The notes: generated from the sequence alone by a model not told the origin. Counted from the first letter of the stretch, positions 1-5,940 are shown. The stretch is 6,118 nucleotides of DNA from JACDBD01 sp050743385 (GCA_050743385.1 JBOGFJ010000164.1:1-6118), one strand, 5' to 3'. Program-made: numbers and translations.

Positions 1-2
1 GG

Positions 3-1532
3 GCCTACCCGACGTCGACGGTCGTCTACAGCGGTATCGACCGGCGCGACTTCCCGCTCGTCGACGTGACGCACGAGCGACGCTGGCGCGGGCGCCTGCT
101 CTACAGCGGCCGCTTCGATCCCCGCAAGGGCATCGAGACCGTCATCCGGGCGCTCCCCCTGCTGCCCGACGTCACCCTCGAGTGCTACGGCCGCGGTGGC
201 GATGCCGAGCGCCACCGCTTGGTCGATCTCGCCGAGAGGCTCGGCGTCGCCGACCGCGTGCGCTTCGCCACGCTCGAGCGTCACGAGCTGGCCGCGCGGT
301 ACCGCGACGCCGACGCGGTGCTCTTCCCGAGCGAGTGGGAGGAGCCCTTCGGGCTCGTGCCCGTGGAGGCGATGGCGTGCGGCACGCCCGTCGTCGCCAC
401 CGGTACGGGCGGCTCGGCCGAGTTCCTCCGTGACGGCTACAACTGCGTGTTCTTCGAGGCCGGTGATTCGCACGCCTTCGCAGCCGCGGTTCGACGCCTC
501 CGCGACGCCCCCGCGGTCCGGACACAGCTCGTGCGCGGCGGCCTGCACACCGCCGACGAGCTCGACATCGAGCGGCTCGCCGACGTGTTCGAGCAGTGGC
601 ACGTCGCCGCCGCCGCTCGCTTCGCCGACGGGACGCCGGCCGACCGCGTGCTCGACCTGCCCGAGCCCGTCGATCCGCTCGCCCGCCACCAGGCCGCCGC
701 GCCCCGGGTCATCGCGGGCGGCGATCCCGACGCGGTGAAACGGCTCTACGTCGACCTCGGCGACGACTGGTGGCGGGCCGGAGGCGACGACCCCCACGAC
801 ATCCCGGTGTTGTCGGCGCCCGAGACCCATCCCGTCGTCGGCGCCTGTCTCGCCGGGACCCGGGGCCTCGTGCTCGACGCCGGCTGCGGCCCCAACCCCG
901 CCCTCTCGATCGCGCTCGCCGACGATGCTCGAGCCCGGTCGGTGGTCTCACTCGACATCGGATGGGGCACGGTGCGCGTCGCCCGCGAGCTCGCGGCACG
1001 CCGCAGCGCCGAGCTGCTCGCCGTGGTCGGCGACGCCGAGCGCCTCCCGTTCCGCGCCGGCGCCTTCGCCGCGGTGGCCTGCGACGACACGATCGAGCAC
1101 CTGCCCGACGACGGCACCGCCGTCTCGGAGCTGGCACGCGTGCTCGCGCCCGGCGGTCGCGCGGTGCTGGCCACGCCCAACCGCAACGATCTGCGCGTCG
1201 TGCGGGCGAAGCTGCGCGATCGCCTGCGCGGTGTGCGCAAGCCGGCGGCGGCGTACTACTGCTCCAACAGCCACTTGCGGGAGTACACGTGGGCCGAGCT
1301 CGAGCGGCTGGTGCAGCCGTACTTCCGGCTGCGGGGCCGCCACCCCGTCGGCTGGGACCGGGGCTGGAAGGGCCGGCTGGTGAGCGCGTTCGTGCGGGTC
1401 GGGCCGTTGCGGCGCTTCTGCCAGATGCTCGTCGTCGAGGTGGAACCCCGCCGTTCCGGCGTCACTTCTCCCGCCTCGAGCCGGAGAAGTCACGCCAAAC
1501 CGCGAGGTCGTGCCGTCGGGGTGGCGTCGTGA
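3..1532 (+). CDS. Bifunctional GT4-type glycosyltransferase / class I SAM methyltransferase (5' end cut off by window)
   Basis: The frame is open from base 3, so the true start lies outside the window; the GTG at 66 falls inside the domain. The 509-residue fragment begins with the C-terminal Rossmann half of a GT-B fold: VVYSGID (residues 7-13), SGRFDPRKG (35-43, the donor-site region) and the EX7E motif in EEPFGLVPVE (E114 and E122), then ACGTPVVAT. GT4 enzymes transfer sugars from nucleotide-sugar donors, usually in the cytoplasm during glycan assembly. A linker at about 205-240 leads to a class I methyltransferase: SAM motif I VLDAGCGPNP (290-299), acidic SLDIG (about 315-319), GDAERLPF (about 343-350), DDTIEHL (361-367) and LAPGGRAVLATPN. 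The methyltransferase probably modifies the sugar added by the first domain or a neighbouring one (inference). The last 28 or so residues are basic, use atypical codons and span a hairpin. The TGA overlaps the GTG of the next gene by 4 bases. Domain calls are firm; substrates are unknown. Confidence 0.9.
   Translation, partial: AYPTSTVVYSGIDRRDFPLVDVTHERRWRGRLLYSGRFDPRKGIETVIRALPLLPDVTLECYGRGGDAERHRLVDLAERLGVADRVRFATLERHELAARYRDADAVLFPSEWEEPFGLVPVEAMACGTPVVATGTGGSAEFLRDGYNCVFFEAGDSHAFAAAVRRLRDAPAVRTQLVRGGLHTADELDIERLADVFEQWHVAAAARFADGTPADRVLDLPEPVDPLARHQAAAPRVIAGGDPDAVKRLYVDLGDDWWRAGGDDPHDIPVLSAPETHPVVGACLAGTRGLVLDAGCGPNPALSIALADDARARSVVSLDIGWGTVRVARELAARRSAELLAVVGDAERLPFRAGAFAAVACDDTIEHLPDDGTAVSELARVLAPGGRAVLATPNRNDLRVVRAKLRDRLRGVRKPAAAYYCSNSHLREYTWAELERLVQPYFRLRGRHPVGWDRGWKGRLVSAFVRVGPLRRFCQMLVVEVEPRRSGVTSPASSRRSHAKPRGRAVGVAS
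1458..1496 (+). repeat. Imperfect 14-bp inverted repeat (hairpin) inside the 3' end of gene 1
   Basis: The arm at 1458-1471 (ggcgtcacttctcc) pairs with 1483-1496 (ggagaagtcacgcc) at 13 of 14 positions, the exception being C1463 against C1491. The loop of 11 bases contains ctcgag. There is no T-run after it. It sits about 35 bases before the stop of gene 1 and the start of gene 2. It could be a leftover intergenic terminator, an attenuator or an RNA-processing site. The pairing is seen directly; the function is not known. Confidence 0.55.
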
Positions 1533-2482
1533 CCTCGGTCCGGGTCGGCATCGTGTCGTGGAACACCGCGCCACTGCTCGAGCGTTGCCTCGCGGCCCTG
1601 CCCGCCGCTCTGGGCGACGTCGACGCCACCGTCGTGGTCGTCGACAACGCGTCGGGCGACGGCAGCGCCGACACGGCGGCGCGCAGCCCGGACGTCGAGG
1701 TCGTCCGCAACGCTGAGAACGCCGGGTACGCCCGCGCGATGAACCAGGCGCTCGCGGGCGAGGCCGACGTGCTGATCGCGCTCAACCCCGACACCGTTGC
1801 GCCACCCGGCTCACTCGCAACGCTCGCGCAGCGGTTGCTCGACGCCCCCGACGTGGGCCTCGTCGTGCCTCGTCTCGTCAATTCCGACGGCACTCTCCAG
1901 CATTCCGTCTACCGGTTCCCCTCGCCCCGACAGGCCGCCGCGGTGCTGCTGTCGCCCCGGTCGGTGCTACGGCGGGGAGTGGGCGAGCGCTGGTGGGCCG
2001 AGGGCCACGCTCCGCACGACCGCGCCGCCGACATCGACTGGGCGATCGGCGCGGTGCACGTGATCCGCGCCGCCGCCCTCGCCGGTCGTCCACCGTACGA
2101 CGAGCGGTCGTTCATGTACGTCGAGGACGTCGACCTGTGCTGGCGGTTGGCCCAGAGCGGCTGGCGCCGCCGGCTCGAACCCGACCTGCAGGTCGTGCAC
2201 GTCGGCAACGCCAGCGGGGCCCAGGCGTGGGGCAACGGACGCACCGAACGCTGGATGACGGCGACGTACGACTGGTACCAGGGAACGTTCGGCACCGCCG
2301 CCACGCGCCGGTGGGCCGCCGTGAACACCACCGCGGTGACGCTCCAGCTGCTGGGCGCGCTGCCCGGTGCCGCCCTCGGGAGCGTGTGGCGGCGCCGCCG
2401 AGTGCGGGAGCTGAGCGGAATGCTGCCGCTCCAGCTGCGCGCCATCGCCGCCGGTGGCGTGACGAGCGGGGGACGACCCTGA
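1529..2482 (+). CDS. GT2 family glycosyltransferase, rhamnosyltransferase-like (WbbL/COG1216 type)
   Basis: The 317-residue protein has the usual order of a GT-A family 2 enzyme. VRVGIVSWN (4-12) is the first strand, VVVVDNASGDGS (35-46) binds the nucleotide, NAGYARAMNQAL (64-75) follows, and NPDT (86-89) is in the metal/donor position. DWAIGAVHVIR (170-180) and YVEDVDLCWRL (197-207, with the catalytic-type ED.D) form the acceptor side, followed by VVHVGNASG. Such enzymes move rhamnose or related sugars from dTDP/UDP donors onto a lipid-linked or polysaccharide acceptor at the inner face of the membrane. There is no signal peptide; a moderately hydrophobic stretch near 265-285 could touch the membrane. 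The GTG at 1529 is chosen because it overlaps the previous stop as GTGA, has a weak GGGGTGG 4 bases upstream, and puts the first beta strand at the expected N-terminus. It is coupled to the genes on both sides. The exact sugar cannot be told. Confidence 0.92.
   Translation: MTSVRVGIVSWNTAPLLERCLAALPAALGDVDATVVVVDNASGDGSADTAARSPDVEVVRNAENAGYARAMNQALAGEADVLIALNPDTVAPPGSLATLAQRLLDAPDVGLVVPRLVNSDGTLQHSVYRFPSPRQAAAVLLSPRSVLRRGVGERWWAEGHAPHDRAADIDWAIGAVHVIRAAALAGRPPYDERSFMYVEDVDLCWRLAQSGWRRRLEPDLQVVHVGNASGAQAWGNGRTERWMTATYDWYQGTFGTAATRRWAAVNTTAVTLQLLGALPGAALGSVWRRRRVRELSGMLPLQLRAIAAGGVTSGGRP
2468..2473 (+). promoter_or_regulatory. Ribosome binding site supporting a CTG start for gene 3
   Basis: GGGGGA lies 5 bases before the CTG at 2479. 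No ATG, GTG or TTG occurs in this frame near here, and third-position G/C rises right after 2479. The site therefore helps decide the start. It lies within the last codons of gene 2. Confidence 0.5.
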
Positions 2483-3384
2483 TCCCCAACCGCCTGCGCC
2501 CGTGGGCCACCCGGCAGGTCGACGGTGCCGCCCGCCGCCTCCATCGGGATCAGCCCCATCCCCTCTGGCTCGAGAGCCCGCCGAGCGCGGCGCCGGGGCC
2601 CCGCCACGGCCATGGCCGGCCGCGCCACGCGCAGCTCGAGGCCCTCCTGGCCCGCCACGCCGATCGGTACCGCGCCGAGCTCGAGGCGACGACCGGGTTC
2701 GCCGACGATCTCGGGCGCATCGGGAAGCGAGCAGCCGGCGTCGCCGACCCCTTCTGGCTGAACCGATGGCTGCCGCCGCTCGACATCGTCGCCCTCTACT
2801 CGTTCCTGCGGCGGCGGACGCCGGCTCGGTACGTCGAGATCGGATCGGGAACCTCCACGGCCGTCGCCGCGCTGGCACGCCGCGATGGACGCCTCTCCAC
2901 CGAGATCACCTCGATCGACCCGCGTCCGCGGCGCGACGTCGACGCGCTGTGCGACCGCGTCATCCGCCGGCCTCTCGAGCTCGCGGATCTCGCGCTCTTC
3001 CAGGAGCTCGAGCCCGGCGACGTGGTGTTCGTCGACGGCTCCCACCGAGTGTTCACCAACTCCGACGCCACCGTCATGCTGCTCGACGTGCTGCCGTCGC
3101 TGCCCGACGGCGTGCTCGTCGGCATCCACGACGTGCTCTGGCCCGACGACTACCTCCCCGAGTGGTCCCAATACTGGTGGAGCGAGCAGTACCTCGTCGG
3201 CGCGCTCCTGATCGGCGAGCCGTCGTGGCTCACACCCGTGCTCGCGTGCCACTACGCGTCGGGCCGTCCCGACCTGATGAGCGTGCTCGATCCGCTCTGG
3301 GCGATGCCGCAGGTCCGCGGCGTCCACCGTTGGGGGTGCGCGCTCTGGCTCGAGATCGGACGAGAACGGAAGGAACCCGCATGA
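2479..3384 (+). CDS. Class I SAM-dependent methyltransferase (Methyltransf_24-like), probable CTG start
   Basis: The 301-residue protein carries a SAM-binding Rossmann fold in its middle. Motif I is YVEIGSGTSTA (118-128), the ribose-binding acidic strand is ITSIDPRP (143-150), then LEPGDVVFVDGSHR (177-190, with an acidic DGSH typical of Methyltransf_24-type enzymes) and GVLVGIHDVLWPDDY (211-225). A conserved-looking aromatic block QYWWSEQYLVGALLIG (231-246) follows. The N-terminal 100 residues are basic and helical-looking (HAQLEALLARHADRY) and may bind the acceptor. The start is unusual: CTG 2479 overlaps the previous TGA as CTGA. The nearest upstream alternative, GTG 2386, would overlap gene 2 by 97 bases through codons with many A/T third positions, and the next in-frame GTG downstream lies inside the fold. 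Context suggests a glycan O-methyltransferase, but the acceptor is unknown. Domain call firm, start moderate. Confidence 0.85.
   Translation: MIPNRLRPWATRQVDGAARRLHRDQPHPLWLESPPSAAPGPRHGHGRPRHAQLEALLARHADRYRAELEATTGFADDLGRIGKRAAGVADPFWLNRWLPPLDIVALYSFLRRRTPARYVEIGSGTSTAVAALARRDGRLSTEITSIDPRPRRDVDALCDRVIRRPLELADLALFQELEPGDVVFVDGSHRVFTNSDATVMLLDVLPSLPDGVLVGIHDVLWPDDYLPEWSQYWWSEQYLVGALLIGEPSWLTPVLACHYASGRPDLMSVLDPLWAMPQVRGVHRWGCALWLEIGRERKEPA
3370..3375 (+). promoter_or_regulatory. Ribosome binding site of gene 4
   Basis: AAGGAA, extended upstream as GGAAGGAA, lies 5 bases before the ATG at 3381, inside the end of gene 3. It supports that start and the ATGA overlap. Confidence 0.65.
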
Positions 3385-4235
3385 CCTCCGCCCCCGCGCT
3401 GCCGCTCGCCGACACGATCGACGGCCACGCACGCGACCGCATCGTCGGCCACGAGTTCTGGTACCACACGATCGACGTGGCGCCCGGCCTCACGACGCCG
3501 GGCTGGTTCGACCTGCGCCACGTGGTCGATCGCCTGCCGTGGCCCGACGTCGCCGGCAAGCGGTGCCTCGACATCGGGACGTTCGACGGCTTCTTCGCCT
3601 TCGAGCTGGAGCGGCGGGGCGCGGCCGAGGTGGTCGCGATCGACATCGAGGACCACCGGCTGTGGGACTGGCCCGCCGACGCCCGTCCCGAACTCGTCGA
3701 CATCGAGCGTGACGTCGCGTTCGGTGGCCCGCCGAAGGGCGACGGTTTCCGCCTGCTCGCCGGCATCCTGGGTTCCCGCGCGCGGTGGAGCCCGACCTCG
3801 ATCTACGACCTCGATCCCGACGTGATCGGGCGCTTCGACGTCGTCGTGTGCGGGAGCCTGCTGCTCCACCTGCGCGAGCCCGTGCGGGCGCTCGAGGCGG
3901 TGCGCAGCGTCTGCGACGGGTGGCTGTTGTCGTCGGAGCAGATCGAGCTCGGGCTCACCTTGCTGTCACGGCGCCGGCCGCTGTTCCGCCTCGACGGGAG
4001 CGGCAAGAACTGTCAGTGGTGGCTCGGCAACGGCGCCGGGCACGAGCGCATGCTGTGGTCGGCAGGCTTCGAGGTGGAACGGCGTACGCGTCCGTTCACC
4101 GTGCGCTTCAATGCCCATCCCGCCCGCCCGCCGACCGCCAGGGGCCGCGTCCGTCAGCGGGCGATGAGCCTGCTGACCCGCGACCCCCGCCCCGGCGTGC
4201 TCCACCAGGCGGCGCTGGCACGACCTCGGCTGTAA
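3381..4235 (+). CDS. CmoB-like class I SAM methyltransferase (Methyltransf_9/DUF1698 type), paralogue 1 of 3
   Basis: The 284-residue protein opens with the subfamily signature FWYHTIDVAPGLTTPGWFDLR (about 26-46). SAM motif I follows as CLDIGTFDGFFAFELERRG (62-80), and AAEVVAIDIED (81-91) holds the acidic residue for the SAM ribose. RFDVVVCGSLLLHLREPVRAL (about 151-171) matches the motif IV region of CmoB. NCQWWLGNGAG (210-220) and MLWSAGFEVE (224-233) complete the domain. The C-terminal 45 residues are basic and proline-rich with no recognised fold, and are longer than in paralogue 2. Database names for this family often read tRNA (mo5U34)-methyltransferase, but the lack of the long CmoB N-terminal region and the placement among glycosyltransferases point to tailoring of a sugar or other small acceptor (inference). 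The ATG overlaps the gene 3 stop as ATGA and has a good binding site. It is the last gene of the overlapping chain. Confidence 0.85.
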   Translation: MTSAPALPLADTIDGHARDRIVGHEFWYHTIDVAPGLTTPGWFDLRHVVDRLPWPDVAGKRCLDIGTFDGFFAFELERRGAAEVVAIDIEDHRLWDWPADARPELVDIERDVAFGGPPKGDGFRLLAGILGSRARWSPTSIYDLDPDVIGRFDVVVCGSLLLHLREPVRALEAVRSVCDGWLLSSEQIELGLTLLSRRRPLFRLDGSGKNCQWWLGNGAGHERMLWSAGFEVERRTRPFTVRFNAHPARPPTARGRVRQRAMSLLTRDPRPGVLHQAALARPRL

Positions 4236-4238
4236 CCA

Positions 4239-4274
4239 CCCCGAACCTGCGCGCCCTCCGCGCCGGTTCCGGGG
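4239..4274 (+). promoter_or_regulatory. Upstream alternative hairpin, competing with the terminator-like stem
   Basis: Bases 4239-4247 (ccccgaacc) pair with 4265-4274 (ggttccgggg), giving nine base pairs with C4269 bulged and a 17-base loop. The right arm is shared with the left arm of the following hairpin, so only one of the two can form at a time. This resembles an attenuator arrangement, but in GC-rich DNA it may be chance. Confidence 0.25.
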
Positions 4275-4298
4275 CGCTGGGCGCGCGAGAACCGGCGC
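4260..4298 (+). terminator. Possible intrinsic terminator after gene 4
   Basis: A perfect 10-bp inverted repeat, gcgccggttc at 4260-4269 and gaaccggcgc at 4289-4298, starts 25 bases after the gene 4 stop. The 19-base loop can pair further (gcgc at 4274-4277 with gcgc at 4283-4286). There is no U-tract; only a short TTT follows at 4311-4313. High-GC actinobacteria can use such stems without a U-tail, so termination is plausible but unproven. Confidence 0.4.
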
Positions 4299-4372
4299 TC
4301 CCCCGGGAGGTTTCGCCCGAAGTGCCCGATTCGTGGCATTCTGGTGGTCCCCCGCACGTCCTGCAGGCCCCG

Positions 4373-4383
4373 AGGAGAGAGGA
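4373..4383 (+). promoter_or_regulatory. Strong ribosome binding site of gene 5
   Basis: AGGAGAGAGGA ends 7 bases before the GTG at 4391. It is the best Shine-Dalgarno match in the window and decides the start of gene 5. Its strength fits a gene that begins a new translational unit rather than relying on coupling. Confidence 0.75.
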
Positions 4384-4390
4384 CGAATCG

Positions 4391-5110
4391 GTGGACGGAT
4401 CGACCCTCGCCGACACCGTCGAGCGCTACGGCTGGTACCACACTCTCGACCTCGGCGACGGCGTCGTCACCCGGGGCATGTTCGACCACCGCCCGGTGCT
4501 CGGGCACTACCTGGTGCCCGCCGACCTCTCCGGACTGCGCTGCCTCGACGTCGGCACCATGGACGGCTTCTGGGCGTTCGAGATGGAACGCCGGGGCGCG
4601 GCCGAGGTGATGGCGATCGACCTCGACGATCCCAATCGCCTCGACTGGCCCAACTCGATGCGCGACGGCACGGTCAAGACGCTCGACATCGAGAAGGGGC
4701 AGCGCTTCGAGACCGCGCGCGCCGCGCTCGACTCGCACGTGAAGCGGGAGCTGCGCTCCGTCTACGAGCTCGATACCGACCTCGGGTACTTCGACTTCGT
4801 CTTCTGCGGTGACCTCCTCGTCCACCTGAAGGACCCGATCACCGCGGTCGAGAACATCCGCAAGGTGTGCCGGGGCAGCGCGACGATCTGCAATCCCATC
4901 ACGCGATTTCGCGGTGGCCGCGGCCGCGCCCTCGCCGAGTTCGACGGCATCGACTACTTCCAGTGGTGGGCGCTCAGCGAGGAAGCGATGGTGCGGATGA
5001 TGCAGGCCGCCGGCTTCTCCCGCGTCGAAGCGGGCAAGCAGTTCGAGCTGCCGGCGACGTCGTCGGGCTCGTGGCGCGGGCTGCGGGCGATCGTGCGGGG
5101 GTACGTGTGA
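4391..5110 (+). CDS. CmoB-like class I SAM methyltransferase, paralogue 2 of 3
   Basis: At 239 residues this is the shortest of the three paralogues and nearly just the catalytic domain. It shows GWYHTLDLGDGVVTRGMFDHR (about 14-34), SAM motif I CLDVGTMDGFWAFEMERRG (51-69), AAEVMAIDLDD (70-80), the spacer ALDSHVKRELRSVYEL (112-127), YFDFVFCGDLLVHLKDP (133-149), FQWWALSEEAM (190-200) and MMQAAGFSRVE (203-213). All elements expected for SAM binding are present. The motif IV region reads like CmoB, but the CmoB N-terminal extension is absent. The GTG start is set by the strong binding site upstream. Its stop overlaps the gene 6 start as GTGA, so the two are probably made together. Its relationship to genes 4 and 6 indicates tandem duplication, followed by enough divergence for different acceptors or positions. 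Substrate unknown; likely a glycan or glycolipid from context. Confidence 0.87.
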   Translation: MDGSTLADTVERYGWYHTLDLGDGVVTRGMFDHRPVLGHYLVPADLSGLRCLDVGTMDGFWAFEMERRGAAEVMAIDLDDPNRLDWPNSMRDGTVKTLDIEKGQRFETARAALDSHVKRELRSVYELDTDLGYFDFVFCGDLLVHLKDPITAVENIRKVCRGSATICNPITRFRGGRGRALAEFDGIDYFQWWALSEEAMVRMMQAAGFSRVEAGKQFELPATSSGSWRGLRAIVRGYV

Positions 5111-5940
5111 GCGGCACCAGCACGTTCGCCGCCGACATCTCGCTCGACGCGCCGCTCGCGGAGCAGGTGGCGTCACTGAAGTGGTACCACTCGTTCGATC
5201 TCCCCGGCGGGGTCAGCACCGCCGGTTTCTACGACCACCGCAAGATGGCGCACAAGGTGCCGATTCCGCACGACCTGGCGGGGAAGCGCTGCCTCGACGT
5301 GGCGTCGTCCGACGGGTTCTGGGCGTTCCAGCTCGCGCAACGGGGTGCGGCCGAGGTCGTGAGCGTCGACCTCGACGACGCCAGCCGCCAAGACTGGCAG
5401 GGCGTCGGCGAGCGCACGCCCGAGGAGCTCGCGGGCTCGGGGCGGGCACACCGGGCGTTCGACATCGTCAACCGGGCGCTCGACGCCGGTGTGAAGCGCC
5501 ACGACCTGTCGGTCTACGACCTGTCGCGGGAGGAGCTCGGGACGTTCGACTTCGTCTTCATGGGCAACGTGCTGCTGCACCTGCGCGACCCGCACCGCGC
5601 GTTACTCGCCATCCGCGAGGTGTGCGGCGGTGAGTTTCTCTCGTTCGAGTGCATCTCGCTGCCCCTGACGCTCGCGCGCCCGTTCACGCCGTGCGGCCAG
5701 CTGTGGGACGACGACGAGCCCCGTTGGTGGACCCCCAACGCCCGGGCCCACCGCCGCTGGCTCGAGGCGGCCGGGTTCGAGGTGACCGGCGCGAAGTGGC
5801 CGATCCTCCAGCCCTTCGGCGATCTCATCGGCCGGCGACCGCCCTCGCTGCCGAAACGGCCTCGCGACTGGGTGTTCTGGGGGCTGGTCCGGCCCTTCGG
5901 GGTCGCCAGCCAGTGGTTGTCGACCCGGCCGGTCAGATGA
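5107..5940 (+). CDS. CmoB-like class I SAM methyltransferase, paralogue 3 of 3, with altered SAM motif I
   Basis: The 277-residue protein aligns along its length with gene 5: KWYHSFDLPGGVSTAGFYDHR (25-45), CLDVASSDGFWAFQLAQRG (62-80), AAEVVSVDLDD (81-91), RALDAGVKRHDLSVYDL (123-139), FDFVFMGNVLLHLRDP (147-162), PRWWTPNARAHRRWLEAAGF (205-224). In motif I the first glycine is replaced (DVASSDG against DVGTMDG and DIGTFDG in the other two copies), which may weaken or alter SAM binding. The second glycine, the aspartate before it and the distal acidic strand remain. The C-terminal 45 residues are rich in Trp, Pro and Arg (WPILQPFGDL, DWVFWGLVRPFG) and might form an interface or touch a membrane (inference). 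The GTG at 5107 overlaps the gene 5 stop as GTGA, with GGGGG 5 bases upstream. The intact frame and regular codon use suggest a functional gene. Confidence 0.86.
   Translation: MSGTSTFAADISLDAPLAEQVASLKWYHSFDLPGGVSTAGFYDHRKMAHKVPIPHDLAGKRCLDVASSDGFWAFQLAQRGAAEVVSVDLDDASRQDWQGVGERTPEELAGSGRAHRAFDIVNRALDAGVKRHDLSVYDLSREELGTFDFVFMGNVLLHLRDPHRALLAIREVCGGEFLSFECISLPLTLARPFTPCGQLWDDDEPRWWTPNARAHRRWLEAAGFEVTGAKWPILQPFGDLIGRRPPSLPKRPRDWVFWGLVRPFGVASQWLSTRPVR

Larger units (their letters stand above)
4236..4390 (+). other. Intergenic gap splitting the methyltransferase genes
   Basis: This is the only gap longer than a few bases between plus-strand genes. It holds potential hairpins in its first half and a strong ribosome binding site at its end. 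I found no convincing -35/-10 pair, although a promoter for genes 5 and 6 could be hidden here. The gene 5 frame stays open upstream of 4391 but contains no ATG, GTG or TTG in the gap. Confidence 0.6.

Noticed and set aside
596..1528. Upstream extension of the GT2 frame into gene 1
   Set aside because: The translation is Arg/Ala-rich noise overlapping a well-supported domain; the glycosyltransferase fold begins right after GTG 1529.
2386..2478. GTG 2386 as the start of gene 3
   Set aside because: It would force a 97-base overlap with gene 2, the codons there have many A/T third positions in this frame, and no better binding site supports it than the one before CTG 2479.
2607..2618. Perfect 12-bp palindrome cggccatggccg within gene 3
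   Set aside because: Palindromes of C/G-rich words are common at this base composition, and it lies inside a coding region with no other sign of a binding site.
1909..3432. Long open minus-strand frame (about 500 codons) opposite genes 2 and 3
   Set aside because: It lies antisense to two genes with clear motifs and has a low-complexity Arg/Gly/Pro-rich product without a recognisable domain. Long antisense frames are expected at this GC content.
4289..4342. Possible promoter elements (GAACC as an ECF-type -35, or CATTCT at 4337-4342 as a -10)
   Set aside because: The GAACC is part of the hairpin arm and no matching -10 is convincing; the CATTCT element lacks a -35 at proper spacing.
5925..5932. 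ccggccgg palindrome at the convergent junction as a bidirectional terminator
   Set aside because: It has no loop and no U-tract, and is too short to be distinguished from background in GC-rich DNA.
3381..5940. Literal naming of genes 4-6 as tRNA (mo5U34)-methyltransferase CmoB
   Set aside because: Only the catalytic core resembles CmoB; the long CmoB N-terminal region is missing, there are three copies, and the neighbours are glycosyltransferases.
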